A DNA stretch of 56,187 nucleotides from Planctomycetia bacterium (lineage in GTDB: Bacteria > Planctomycetota > Planctomycetia > Gemmatales > Gemmataceae), in contig SXID01000163.1 in NCBI GenBank assembly GCA_005772955.1, positions 1 through 56,187 of the forward strand. The letters are read 5' to 3'. The stretch's first letter is position 1, and each line of letters starts with the position of its first letter. This document shows, in pieces, positions 7,560-15,496 of the stretch. The notes beneath the pieces are model-generated. The model did not search any database. It worked only from the letters and a program-made list of their open reading frames with translations, and was not told where the DNA came from. Made by a program: the position numbers and the translations under genes.

Positions 7560-7960
7560 CCAGTTCGTTAGTGGGCACATTCATGGTCTCCGCCTGTGCT
7601 TGCGGACGAACTCGCGCGCCTTCAAGTCAGACGCCATCGCCATCACGGAGACTTCGCGCCTTTGTCCTTCGCGAGCTTCCGTGACACGGAGTCCCTACGG
7701 AACGGGTCTGGAATAAGTTCCCGTTGTGGTGAGCAGGAAGTCCGACTCCGCGACCGCGGTCTTCACCGCTTCTGCCCCTTGCCCGATGCTCACTTTCGGA
7801 AACCGTTTCTTCAGCGTGTCGCTGACACCGTTATCGACGTTCGACGGCCATAACCGGACCTCGGCGTTGGGGACGTGCATCGCTCGCGATCGTTGCGGCC
7901 CTCGCGCCGATCAGCAGGTTTCGTTGGGGGAGGGTCACGTTGGGTTTCTCGTCATTGCGG
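7560..7960 (-). pseudogene. Decayed gene, possibly a polysaccharide pyruvyl transferase relative
   Basis: No intact gene lies between 7541 and 8059, but the minus strand keeps protein-like pieces in several frames. One piece (7880-7695) reads VPNAEVRLWPSNVDNGVSD followed by LKKRFPKVSIG and AVAESDFLL. Nearer 7690-7600 are RDSVSRKLAKDKGAKSP and then DLKAREFVRKH in another frame. From memory of planctomycete proteins annotated as polysaccharide pyruvyl transferase, both pieces resemble conserved segments in this order. The reading frame is broken by several changes and no start is left. The identification is tentative. Confidence 0.4.
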
Positions 7961-8058
7961 CCGGTGGAGTCGTCGCGGGTGCGCCTTGTCGTGTGCGGTC
8001 GCGCGCCGGTATATTCTGCGCACATACGCCTCTCGTCACAAGCCGCCCGCGGGGACAC

Positions 8059-9579
8059 ATGGAAGCTTCCGTCTGGTATTACGTCGTCAACGATTCGCAA
8101 GTCGGCCCGCTGACGCTCGCGGATCTGAGGGCCGCTGTTGCCGCCGGGAAGGTGGGGCCGACGGACCTGGTGTGGCAGGACGGCACACCCGCCTGGGTTG
8201 CGGCACGCACCATCCCCGGGCTGTTCCTGTCCGCGCCCATACCGCCCGCGCCTGCACCACCCGTGCCCGCGACCGACGCCGCATACCCGCTCGCCGAACC
8301 GCCTCCGCGCGTGAGTACCGCACTGGTCCCGGTTTCGCGACCTGCCGAAGTGCTTTCGCTTGACGACGAATCACCAGTATCCACGCGGAAGCGCGAGCGT
8401 GATCCGAACGCGAAGGCTCCCGGTGCCGAACTGGTGGCGCTGGTGCAGGTCCTGGTCCGTCGCGCGCTTCACCCGGACTTGTCCGCGTGCGCGCCGACCG
8501 CCGACGAGGGTGCGAAGCTGACTGCGGCCAGTGTCATGGACGCGACCGCCCGCAAACTCGCCGTGTGGCGCCGGTCGGTGCTGTCCGTCGCGGCTGTGCC
8601 GTGCGCGTTCGCCGCGATGTTCGGCCTCATCGACGTGCTGGACATGGACAAGGAACAGCGCGAGGTGTTCAGCGCGTTCGGCATTTTCCTCCATTTCGTT
8701 CAAGCGCTCGCACTGTTCGCGCTCCCCGTGGCGGCTGTCTTTGGCGCGCTCGCATACGATCGCTTGGCCGTCTCCGCGAAGTGGGTGCTGGCCGGCGGGT
8801 TGGTGTCGCTCGCCGTGCCGCTGATGATCGCGTTCGTTCCCACCGACTGGCTACTCGATCTGAAAACGGAGCCGGGTGAAACTGTGGCCGCCGCCGCGAG
8901 AAAGCGGTTGATCGCCGGATTGGTGATGGGAGTCTCGTTCTACATCGCGCTGATGCCGGCCGTGCTATCGCTCCTGCCGGCGGTGGCTCGCGCGTGCGTG
9001 CGGATGAGATTGCTTCTGCCCGAATCGCTCGTGCCCGGCTGGGGGTTGGTCACCAGCGTCCCGCTGTGCGTGTTACTCACGCTGGCGACGTTTGTACTGC
9101 TCTACCACGCCGCGAGCAACCTGCTGCTCATCCTCGCCTTACTGTTGTGGATCGGCGCGCCGCTCGTGTACTTCACCAAGTTCGAGTTGTTCACGCGACC
9201 GCTTGTGTCTCCAGTGGAACGCACCGCCATCGTCCGCACGTCCCTGATCGTGTTCGGTCTCATCGTGACGGGCATGGTGCTATTGCTCGTGTACATGTTC
9301 ACAACCAAGTTCGGAGACAAAACGATCCTCGGGTTCAGCGACAGCTCGCTCGTCCGGCCGTGGACTCTCGATCTGCACAAGACGTGGATCGACTTCGTCG
9401 GCCGGTCGCTGTTCTTGACGGTGTTTTTCGCGGACATCCTGCTGCGAATCGCGCTGTTGGTGTGGCGCGAGGAACGCGCGTTCGCCAACTCGCCCGAAGC
9501 GGTCGGGTTCGACCGCACCATGTCGGGCTTGGGGACCGCCGTGTTGCCGCGTGGCGGCGTGACACCACCAACGGCATGA
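8059..9579 (+). CDS. GYF_2 (DUF4339) domain membrane protein
   Basis: 506 residues. The N-terminal 50 residues are a GYF_2 domain: WYYVVNDSQVGPLTLADLR, then TDLVWQDGTPAWVAA. This bacterial domain is thought to bind proline-rich or partner peptides. A proline/alanine-rich linker follows, and from about residue 185 there are several hydrophobic segments (for example SVAAVPCAFAAMFGLIDVL and ASNLLLILALLLWIGAPLVY), probably six to eight transmembrane helices. The ATG at 8059 puts the GYF_2 domain at the very start. Upstream codons in frame are non-coding. No operon partner is evident, and the next gene is convergent. Confidence 0.8.
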   Translation: MEASVWYYVVNDSQVGPLTLADLRAAVAAGKVGPTDLVWQDGTPAWVAARTIPGLFLSAPIPPAPAPPVPATDAAYPLAEPPPRVSTALVPVSRPAEVLSLDDESPVSTRKRERDPNAKAPGAELVALVQVLVRRALHPDLSACAPTADEGAKLTAASVMDATARKLAVWRRSVLSVAAVPCAFAAMFGLIDVLDMDKEQREVFSAFGIFLHFVQALALFALPVAAVFGALAYDRLAVSAKWVLAGGLVSLAVPLMIAFVPTDWLLDLKTEPGETVAAAARKRLIAGLVMGVSFYIALMPAVLSLLPAVARACVRMRLLLPESLVPGWGLVTSVPLCVLLTLATFVLLYHAASNLLLILALLLWIGAPLVYFTKFELFTRPLVSPVERTAIVRTSLIVFGLIVTGMVLLLVYMFTTKFGDKTILGFSDSSLVRPWTLDLHKTWIDFVGRSLFLTVFFADILLRIALLVWREERAFANSPEAVGFDRTMSGLGTAVLPRGGVTPPTA

Positions 9580-9757
9580 ACCCGAAGACAGGGGACAGGG
9601 ATCAGAGGACAGACTACTTCGCCCCTTCGGGTCGAACGCTAAATGGCGCGATTCTTTGCTATCTTCTGCTGTCTGTTCTCTGCTCCCCAAGAAAACGCCA
9701 CCGCCCCAGGCGGCGAGACCCGGGGCGGCGCGAGGTAAGGGGGATTCCTTGTGATTC
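9580..9757. repeat. Repeat-bearing spacer between convergent genes
   Basis: Contains the dispersed motif GGGTCGAACGCTAAA (9629-9643), also seen as GGGTCGCACGCTAAA at 16739 and as GGGTCCAACGCTAAA at 47639. It is flanked by an imperfect inverted pair (ACAGGGATCAGAGGACAG near 9596 and CTGTCTGTTCTCTGCTCCC near 9668). A second GC-rich fold (CGCCACCGCCCC and GGGGCGGCGCG, about 9697-9733) precedes the end of the protease gene and could terminate either transcript. Confidence 0.5.
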
Positions 9758-11185
9758 TTACGGCACGCTCGTGATCCAGCCGTCTTTCAACTTGCCATCG
9801 CGGGCGACGAAGTATTTCAGCGGCAGGAACGTGGCGAGGTCTTTGTGATTGAGGACGAATGTCACGTTGTCGAGGTTGAGCGTTTCCCACAGGTGGAGAC
9901 CGACCAACACGTCACCCTTCTGAATACCGGCTGTCGCGGCGACGCTGCCCGCGGCCACATCCATAACCTGCAGCCCGCCGCGGAGCTGCGGGTTTGCCTT
10001 CGCGACCGATTCCGCGCCGACCGGGGCGACCTTCACACCCAGCTTCTTCCACACCGCGTCGCCCACGCCCACCGGCACCTTCGCGGCGGCCTGAAGTGAA
10101 ATCTCCAGATCGGTCGCGACGCCGGCTCGCTTCACCTTTACGGGGATCTTCTGCCCCGCTGGGCGGTCGATCAAGCCGCGCTCGAAATCGATGGACGTGA
10201 GTACGGTCACGTCGTCCACCTGCTCAAGCACGTCGCCCACCTTGAACCCGGCGGTCGCGGCCGGTGAGTTCGCTTCTACTTGCTCCACGCTCACGCTCCG
10301 CTTTGAAACGCTCTCGGTGACTTCACGCGTCACCTGGTCATGGAGCGTCAGCCCGTGACGCACGCCGAGCTTTCGACGGACGCTGATTAAGTCTGCGGCG
10401 CGCGGGATGACCGCATCGACGGGAAGCGCGAAGCCGATGTTTTGCGCTCCGGCGCGGATCGCAACGTTCACGCCGACCACTTCACCCAACACGTTCAGCA
10501 GCGGCCCACCGCTGTTGCCGGGATTGATCGGCGCGCTCGTCTGAATCAGTCCCTTGTAGCCCATGTCCTTGTTCAGCGACACGTCGCGACCCTTGAACGA
10601 CACGCGACCATCGGTGACCGAGTGCTCGTAGCCGAAGGCGTTGCCGATCGCGATGACCGCTTCGCCCACCATCAGGTCCGACGACGTGCCGAGGCCAATT
10701 ACCGGGAGTGCCTTCGCGGGGTCGATCTTGATGAGTGCGAGGTCGGCTTCCTTGTCCGTCGAGACGATGCGGGCAGTGTGGCTGGCGCCGTCGTGCAGTC
10801 GGACGCGGAGGCTGGTCACGTCATCGACGACGTGGAAGTTCGTGAGGATGTACCCGCGACCATCGAGCACGATGCCGGTGCCCATGCCGTTGACACGCTG
10901 CGGCTGTCCGGCGGGCCGAAAGGGATCGCCGCCGGGTTCTGCGACCGTGCGCTCGCTGTGGATGTTCACGACAGCTGGCTTGAGCCGTTCGTATACGTCC
11001 ACCACGCGATCACGCCGCTTGGGCGGCGTGACGGCACGTTCACCAGCGGCGGTCGCCGCCGGTGGCGGGTCGGAGAACGCGGGGGTGAACGTGGCCAGCC
11101 CGACAGCGGCGGCCGAGAGTGCGGCCGGCGCGAGGAGCCGGTGACGCGCGAACCGAAGTAACGTGGTGAGTGTCACCGAACGCAT
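9758..11185 (-). CDS. HtrA/DegP-type periplasmic serine protease with two PDZ domains
   Basis: 475 residues from the ATG at 11185. A signal or anchor segment (LAPAALSAAAVGLATF) is followed by a trypsin-like domain with a complete triad: TNFHVV (His118), EADLALIKID (Asp148), NPGNSGGPLL (Ser225). Two PDZ-like segments follow: one around residues 300-370 (AATAGFKVGDVLEQVDD) and a more divergent one (VAATAGIQKGDVLVGLHLW). These proteases degrade or refold damaged envelope proteins. A longer reading from 11611 is possible, but its extra 142 residues are Arg/Cys-rich and look non-coding, so I reject it. The gene is convergent with the GYF_2 gene. Confidence 0.92.
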   Translation of the reverse strand: MRSVTLTTLLRFARHRLLAPAALSAAAVGLATFTPAFSDPPPAATAAGERAVTPPKRRDRVVDVYERLKPAVVNIHSERTVAEPGGDPFRPAGQPQRVNGMGTGIVLDGRGYILTNFHVVDDVTSLRVRLHDGASHTARIVSTDKEADLALIKIDPAKALPVIGLGTSSDLMVGEAVIAIGNAFGYEHSVTDGRVSFKGRDVSLNKDMGYKGLIQTSAPINPGNSGGPLLNVLGEVVGVNVAIRAGAQNIGFALPVDAVIPRAADLISVRRKLGVRHGLTLHDQVTREVTESVSKRSVSVEQVEANSPAATAGFKVGDVLEQVDDVTVLTSIDFERGLIDRPAGQKIPVKVKRAGVATDLEISLQAAAKVPVGVGDAVWKKLGVKVAPVGAESVAKANPQLRGGLQVMDVAAGSVAATAGIQKGDVLVGLHLWETLNLDNVTFVLNHKDLATFLPLKYFVARDGKLKDGWITSVP

Positions 11186-11526
11186 GTGGCCCCCATGCCA
11201 GCGGCGGAATCCTTCCTTGTGCAGCACTTCTGTTCGACACCGGAGCGGGAACCGCTGCACGCTCCGCACGCCCGGAACGCACACCCAAGCCCGTGCGCGG
11301 CACACCTGCACAGCGCGTACCCCATGGCGCGAACAGAACGGTTGGCCGGATTCGCAAACTGTATCGACTGCGCCGGTCGTGCGGCGCGTTGTCCCTTTGA
11401 GATCATTGACTAGGGTGAAGGGGTGCAGCGAACTTGAAGGATTTTCTGGCGTTTGGCGTCGTCGCCATCGGCGACGGTATTGCAATCGTCGCTGATGGCG
11501 ACGACGCGAAACTTGAGGAACGCACA
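11186..11526. other. Spacer between divergent genes with a 19-bp-stem hairpin
   Basis: No convincing gene. It must hold the promoters of the protease (minus) and of the small TPR gene (plus). A near-perfect inverted repeat starts GTCGTCGCCATC: arms 11458-11476 and 11487-11505, 18 of 19 bases paired, 10-base loop. It lies 21 bases upstream of the TPR gene start and would fold in its leader. Confidence 0.55.
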
Positions 11527-11850
11527 ATGGCCCGCACCCCGCGCATGGCGCAGATCGAAGCTCTTCTCGTTGACGACCCCGACGATGCATTCCTGCGCTA
11601 CGGTCTCGCAATGGAACACGCCAGCGCCGGCGACGACGCCGTGTGTGTGAACGTGCTGAACGACCTCATCACCCGCCCCGCGTCGCAACCCTACGTGCCG
11701 GCGTTCCTTCAGTGTGGTCAGGCGCTCATGCGGCTCGACCGCACCGAGGAAGCGTGCGCCGTACTCAAGCAGGGCGTTGAGGTGGCCGGCCGTGCTGGGG
11801 ACACTCACGCTCAGGGCGAGATGCAAGGGCTGTTGGCTTCCCTCGAGTGA
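11527..11850 (+). CDS. Small TPR-like protein
   Basis: 107 residues. The sequence shows helical repeat signatures: DDAFLRYGLAMEHASAGDD, then YVPAFLQCGQALMRLDRTEEA and AVLKQGVEVAGRAGD. This matches two or three tetratricopeptide units that would mediate protein contacts. The ATG at 11527 gives MARTPRMAQIEALL, a start I recall from homologous short planctomycete TPR proteins. There is no signal peptide, so it is probably cytoplasmic. The gene ends 59 bases before the serine hydrolase. The inverted repeat at 11862-11956 falls in the space between them. Confidence 0.75.
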   Translation: MARTPRMAQIEALLVDDPDDAFLRYGLAMEHASAGDDAVCVNVLNDLITRPASQPYVPAFLQCGQALMRLDRTEEACAVLKQGVEVAGRAGDTHAQGEMQGLLASLE

Positions 11851-11861
11851 AGCGGAAAGCG

Positions 11862-11956
11862 GATTCACCGCAGAGCACGCGGAGAAAAACAAACCCAGGA
11901 GCTTCCACCATGCGCTTTTGTCTCATGTTTTCTCTCTGCGTTCTCTGCGGTGAATC
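11862..11956. repeat. Inverted repeat spanning the start of the serine hydrolase gene
   Basis: The left arm 11862-11890 begins GATTCACCGCAGAGCACGCG. The right arm 11927-11956 ends TTCTCTGCGGTGAATC. The arms pair over about 29 bases with a few mismatches and a 36-base loop that contains the start codon (11910). The right arm is translated as the signal-peptide core MFSLCVLCGES of the hydrolase, so this repeat supplies both the leader hairpin and part of the export signal. Confidence 0.8.
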
Positions 11957-13067
11957 ACTTTGCTTCGGTGCCGACATCGACAAGACCAAACTCGCGGAGA
12001 TCGACACCGCGGCCGAGGCCGCGATCAAGCGTGGCGAATGCCCCGGTGCGGTCATCGTCGTGGTTCACGCCGACGCGGTCGTGTACCGCAAAGCGTTCGG
12101 CAACCGTGCCACCAAGCCGGACGCGGTCGCGATGACGCCCGACGCGGTCTTCGACATGGCTTCGCTCACCAAGCCCGTCGCGACGGGCACTTCCGTGATG
12201 CTCTTGATTCAGCAAGGGAAACTGAAGCCAGAAGACCTCGTGAGCAAGCACTGGCCAGAGTTCGCCGCGAACGGCAAAGACAAAGTCACCGTCGAACACC
12301 TTCTCCTTCACACGTCCGGGCTGACCGCGGACAACGCGATTGCCGACTACGCCGACGGCCGCGCGAAGGCGATGGAGCGCATCGCGGGGCTGAAACTCGA
12401 AGCGCCCGCCGGCATGCGGTTCCGGTACAGCGACGTGGGGTTCATCGTGCTCGGCGAACTGGTCGAGAAGCTCGGCGGGATGCCGGTGGACAAGTTCGCG
12501 CGTAAGCACGTCTTCGAGCCTTTGAAGATGGCCGACACCGGCTACATGCCCGCCGACGTGCTCAAGAAGCGAGTCGCCCCGACCGGGCTTCGCGACAGCA
12601 AGATCGTCCTGGGCGAAGTCCACGACCCGCGAGCGTTCAAGATGGGCGGCGTGGCCGGGCACGCGGGGCTGTTCTCAACCGCCGACGACATGGCGCGTTA
12701 CTGCCAAATGTTGCTCCGCAACGGGGAACTCGACGGCACTCGCATCCTCGGCGCGAAGACCGTAAAGTTGTTCACCGAACCGCACGCTGTGCCGGTGCTC
12801 GACAAATCAGGGAAGCAACTAACGGGCGCGCGTTCCTTCGGGTGGGATGTGGATACAAGCTATTCGGCGCCGCGCGGCGACGGCTTCAAGAAGGGTGAAG
12901 GCTACGGCCACACCGGGTTCACGGGTACGAGTGTGTGGGTCGATCCCGGCACCAAGACGGCCGTGATCATCCTGACGAACCGCGTTCACCCTGACGACAA
13001 GGGTAACGCCACGCCTCTGCGCCGCGCGGTGGGAACGATTGTCGCCGCGGCCGTCGGCAAGAAGTGA
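11910..13067 (+). CDS. Exported serine hydrolase of the beta-lactamase / class C penicillin-binding family
   Basis: 385 residues. The active-site motifs of this fold are present: SLTK (Ser85-Lys88), YSD (Tyr173) and HTG in GYGHTGFTG near the C-terminus. Members include esterases, D-aminopeptidases and beta-lactamase-like enzymes, and the substrate cannot be inferred. The signal peptide is MRFCLMFSLCVLCGESLCFG, with cleavage probably near Ala21. Most of it is encoded by the right arm of the inverted repeat 11862-11956. The ATG at 11910 lies in the loop of that repeat. Codons upstream in the same frame belong to the left arm and are not expected to be translated. The gene stands alone and is followed by another hairpin. 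Confidence 0.88.
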   Translation: MRFCLMFSLCVLCGESLCFGADIDKTKLAEIDTAAEAAIKRGECPGAVIVVVHADAVVYRKAFGNRATKPDAVAMTPDAVFDMASLTKPVATGTSVMLLIQQGKLKPEDLVSKHWPEFAANGKDKVTVEHLLLHTSGLTADNAIADYADGRAKAMERIAGLKLEAPAGMRFRYSDVGFIVLGELVEKLGGMPVDKFARKHVFEPLKMADTGYMPADVLKKRVAPTGLRDSKIVLGEVHDPRAFKMGGVAGHAGLFSTADDMARYCQMLLRNGELDGTRILGAKTVKLFTEPHAVPVLDKSGKQLTGARSFGWDVDTSYSAPRGDGFKKGEGYGHTGFTGTSVWVDPGTKTAVIILTNRVHPDDKGNATPLRRAVGTIVAAAVGKK

Positions 13068-13088
13068 TTCTGGATCGTGTGCCTTTTC

Positions 13089-13163
13089 TTCTGTAGCCGG
13101 AGTCTGTGACCGCGGAGCGATACCAGTTGCGATGGCCCGGCCTCACAGAGGCCGGCTACAGAA
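13089..13163. repeat. Hairpin repeat between convergent genes
   Basis: TTCTGTAGCCGG (13089-13100) pairs with CCGGCTACAGAA (13152-13163), and GGCCTCACAGAGGCC adds an inner stem. It could act as a transcription end for the hydrolase gene and for the kinase gene on the other strand. Confidence 0.6.
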
Positions 13164-13202
13164 ACAACGATCCAAGATAACCCGTATGATTCCGACCGCG
13201 CG

Positions 13203-14939
13203 TCACGCGACGCGTGCCTTCCGCTGCCGGTAGTATTTCAATCCCGGCACGAAGAACGACATCGCCGACACCGCACCGAACAGCAAGATGCTCACGTGCG
13301 GCACTAGCGGCATGACGATGGCCGCGGCGAAGTTCAGCGCGGCCCACCCGTAGAACCGGCCGGACAGGATGCCAGCCTTGAACACCATCACCATTCCGGC
13401 CGCGACCGCCACCGCCGGCGACAGCGTCAGCGCGTCCAACGGAATCAACCACTCGATCCAGAACATCGCGATACTGGCGCACACGCCAGCGGCCCAGGCG
13501 TGCGCGATCTGACGCTCGACGAACAGCACCGGACCGGCCGCCTTGCGGAGTTGCCAGAGCACCGCGCCCCACGTCACCAGACCCACCGACCACACGCCCA
13601 TGTACCACACGTGATCGTTCAGTTCCGACCACTTCATAATCTGCGTGAGTAGGCACAAGAGGAAGATCATCACGCTGTGGAAGATCCACAGTTTGCCCCA
13701 GTTTTCGAGGATGTCGGCGTGGTGCGTTTCGCGGAACAGACGAGCCACGAAGAACCGCAGCCCACTCGGGGCAGCAGCAACGGGGCGCCCGGCGGTGTAG
13801 GCTTCGAGGTCGTCGGCCAGCGCGGCGGCGGTCGGGTAGCGCATGTCCGCGGGTTTCTGAAGACACTTCAGGCAGATGAGTTCGAGTTCGCGGTCCACGG
13901 TCGCGTTCAGGTGGCGTGGCGGCACCGGTTCCTGTTCGAGTACGAGCAACAGCGTATCGAGCGGGTGCGCGGCCTGGAACGGCGGTCGTCCCGTGAGCAG
14001 TTCGTAGAGCACCGCGCCGAGCGCGTATACGTCCGCGGCGGGCGTGAGAAGTTTCCGCCCCGCGGCCTGTTCGGGCGCCATGTAACTTGGCGTGCCGACC
14101 ACCGCTCCGGTCCGTGTCAGGCTCTCCGAGTTGTCGATTTTCTTGGCGAGGCCGAAGTCGGACACCTTCGGTTCGAAGGCGGAGGGGGGAAGGCGGAAGG
14201 CGGAGCCAGAATCGGCTGTTGGATCCGCCTTCCCCCCTCCGCCTTCCGCCTTCGCCAGGAGGATGTTGCTCGGCTTCAGGTCGCGGTGCAGGATGCCTTC
14301 GGAATGGGCGTGTTCGACCGCTCGCGCGATCACCGCGACGAGGTGCGCCGCTTCGCGCGGCGGAAGCGGTCCGTCGGCGCGGACCTTCTCCGCGAGCGTT
14401 TGCCCGCCGACGAACTCCATGCACAGGTACGCTTGCCCGCCCGCGGTGCCGACCTCGTACACGGTCACGATGTTCGGGTGCTTGAGCTTCGCGGCGGACT
14501 CGGCCTCGGTGCGAAACCTGGCGAGGTCGGCGTCCGTGGCGAGGTGCGCTTCGCGCACCATCTTCAGCGCGACGATGCGGTTCAGACTCTTTTGACGTGC
14601 GCGGTACACGACGCCCATGCCGCCGCGTCCGACCTCTTCGAGCAACTCGAAGTCGCCGAAGTCTCGCGGGAGCGTCGTGGGAGTGTGCACGGTGTGATCG
14701 CCCGCGAACGACGGCGTGAGTGGTCCGGTGAGCGCGGATGCAACGGCGAGGGGCGGGGACGGTTCCGGCAGACTCGCCATGTACGCGAACTGCGCGACGG
14801 CCCACAGTTCGCGCAACTCCGCCGCGAGATCGGGGTGGTTGCGTGCAGCGGCGTCGATGTCAGGCGGTCGCCCGTCCCGCTGCTCGCCCGCGAGCCGGTC
14901 GATGAGCGCTGCCAACTGTTCGTCGCGTTCGGGGGTCAT
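13203..14939 (-). CDS. Ser/Thr protein kinase with C-terminal membrane domain
   Basis: 578 residues. The kinase domain covers about 95-385: GRGGMG (104-109), Lys126 in ALKMV, HRDLKPSN (Asp220, Asn225), DFG (261-263) and APE (288-290). All catalytic residues are present. About six hydrophobic segments follow (420-570), so the kinase faces the cytoplasm at the membrane. The stretch between Asn225 and DFG is about 23 residues longer than in ordinary kinases. The extra DNA is a perfect 23-bp-arm palindrome (14175-14246) kept in frame. The gene is the last of a minus-strand unit with an ECF sigma factor. Such kinases probably control that sigma factor or its partners by phosphorylation (inference). 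The N-terminal 90 residues are typical of planctomycete kinases of this unit. Confidence 0.93.
   Translation of the reverse strand: MTPERDEQLAALIDRLAGEQRDGRPPDIDAAARNHPDLAAELRELWAVAQFAYMASLPEPSPPLAVASALTGPLTPSFAGDHTVHTPTTLPRDFGDFELLEEVGRGGMGVVYRARQKSLNRIVALKMVREAHLATDADLARFRTEAESAAKLKHPNIVTVYEVGTAGGQAYLCMEFVGGQTLAEKVRADGPLPPREAAHLVAVIARAVEHAHSEGILHRDLKPSNILLAKAEGGGGKADPTADSGSAFRLPPSAFEPKVSDFGLAKKIDNSESLTRTGAVVGTPSYMAPEQAAGRKLLTPAADVYALGAVLYELLTGRPPFQAAHPLDTLLLVLEQEPVPPRHLNATVDRELELICLKCLQKPADMRYPTAAALADDLEAYTAGRPVAAAPSGLRFFVARLFRETHHADILENWGKLWIFHSVMIFLLCLLTQIMKWSELNDHVWYMGVWSVGLVTWGAVLWQLRKAAGPVLFVERQIAHAWAAGVCASIAMFWIEWLIPLDALTLSPAVAVAAGMVMVFKAGILSGRFYGWAALNFAAAIVMPLVPHVSILLFGAVSAMSFFVPGLKYYRQRKARVA
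14175..14246. repeat. In-frame palindrome inside the kinase catalytic domain
   Basis: The arms are 14175-14197 (starting GAAGGCGGAGGGGGGAAGG) and 14224-14246, perfectly complementary over 23 bases, with a 26-base loop. On the minus strand it encodes kinase residues of about 231-255 (reading AEGGGGKADP and later FRLPPSAFE). The frame stays open through both arms. Confidence 0.85.
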
Positions 14940-14947
14940 GTGTTTGT

Positions 14948-15018
14948 CGAACCGCCGGCGTAAGCCGGCCGGGTGTTCTCCTCGGCCGTCAACCCAGCCG
15001 GCTTACGCCGGCGGTTCG
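14948..15018. repeat. Hairpin between the kinase and the upstream gene of the unit
   Basis: CGAACCGCCGGCGTAAGCCG begins the left arm (14948-14969). The right arm is 14997-15018. The 22-bp stem is perfect, with a 27-base loop. The right arm codes the last residues (GEPPA) of the upstream protein, and the hairpin lies just before the kinase start (14939). It could lower kinase expression relative to the sigma factor. Confidence 0.7.
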
Positions 15019-15494
15019 CCTTCCTCCGCGGTCAACCGCGTGGCGTACTCGGCGAGGGCTTCGCCCGCGGCGTCGGCGAAGTCGATCGCGTCGTCGATGT
15101 CGAACCTGATGAAGCCGTAGGGCTCCCGCGGGTCGATGCGCACGGCGAGATCGAGCCACCGCCCGCCGAGTTGGTACGTGAGCCACCCGGCTTCGAGCGG
15201 CTCGTACCGAGCACCCGGTATGCCCGCGATCACGGTCAGGTCCGGGCGCTGCGGTGACACCAGTACCGACGCCTCGCGCACCGTGTCCTTCAACAGTGGG
15301 TAGATCTCGTCGGGCGGCGCGGAAAGTTCCCAGTCCTTGCCGTCAATGCGGTAGTAGAGCAACCCGCCCTCTTCGCCGAACCGCACTTCGAGTTGTGTCG
15401 CCTTGTCGCGGATCGCGTTCAGGAGGACGACGTGCAGGAACCGGCGCGCGTCCAGTTCGGCGAGTAGTTGGTCGGCGGATTCGTAAGCGAGCAT
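15003..15494 (-). CDS. Unknown protein in the sigma factor-kinase unit
   Basis: 163 residues from the ATG at 15494, preceded by GAAGGGA as ribosome-binding site. A GTG two codons upstream is less likely. The N-terminal half reads LLNAIRDKATQLEVRFGEEG and YRIDGKDWELSAPP. This is reminiscent of the N-terminal domain of type II/IV secretion ATPases (GspE, PilB), in which a similar segment binds partner proteins, but no ATPase domain follows. The C-terminal half has DLAVRIDPREPYGFIRFDID. There is no signal peptide or membrane segment. It starts two bases beyond the stop of the upstream membrane protein, so the two are coupled. Any role is inferred from context only. Confidence 0.6.
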   Translation of the reverse strand: MLAYESADQLLAELDARRFLHVVLLNAIRDKATQLEVRFGEEGGLLYYRIDGKDWELSAPPDEIYPLLKDTVREASVLVSPQRPDLTVIAGIPGARYEPLEAGWLTYQLGGRWLDLAVRIDPREPYGFIRFDIDDAIDFADAAGEALAEYATRLTAEEGEPPA

Positions 15495-15496
15495 CG

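Noticed and set aside
11186-11611. N-terminal extension of the HtrA protease to 11611
   Set aside because: The added residues are Arg/Cys-rich, overlap the TPR gene promoter region and lie before a good ATG with a signal segment at 11185.
13156-14805. Second long minus-strand frame overlapping the kinase
   Set aside because: It is Arg/Ala-rich and has no kinase motifs. The kinase is encoded in the other frame (13203-14939).
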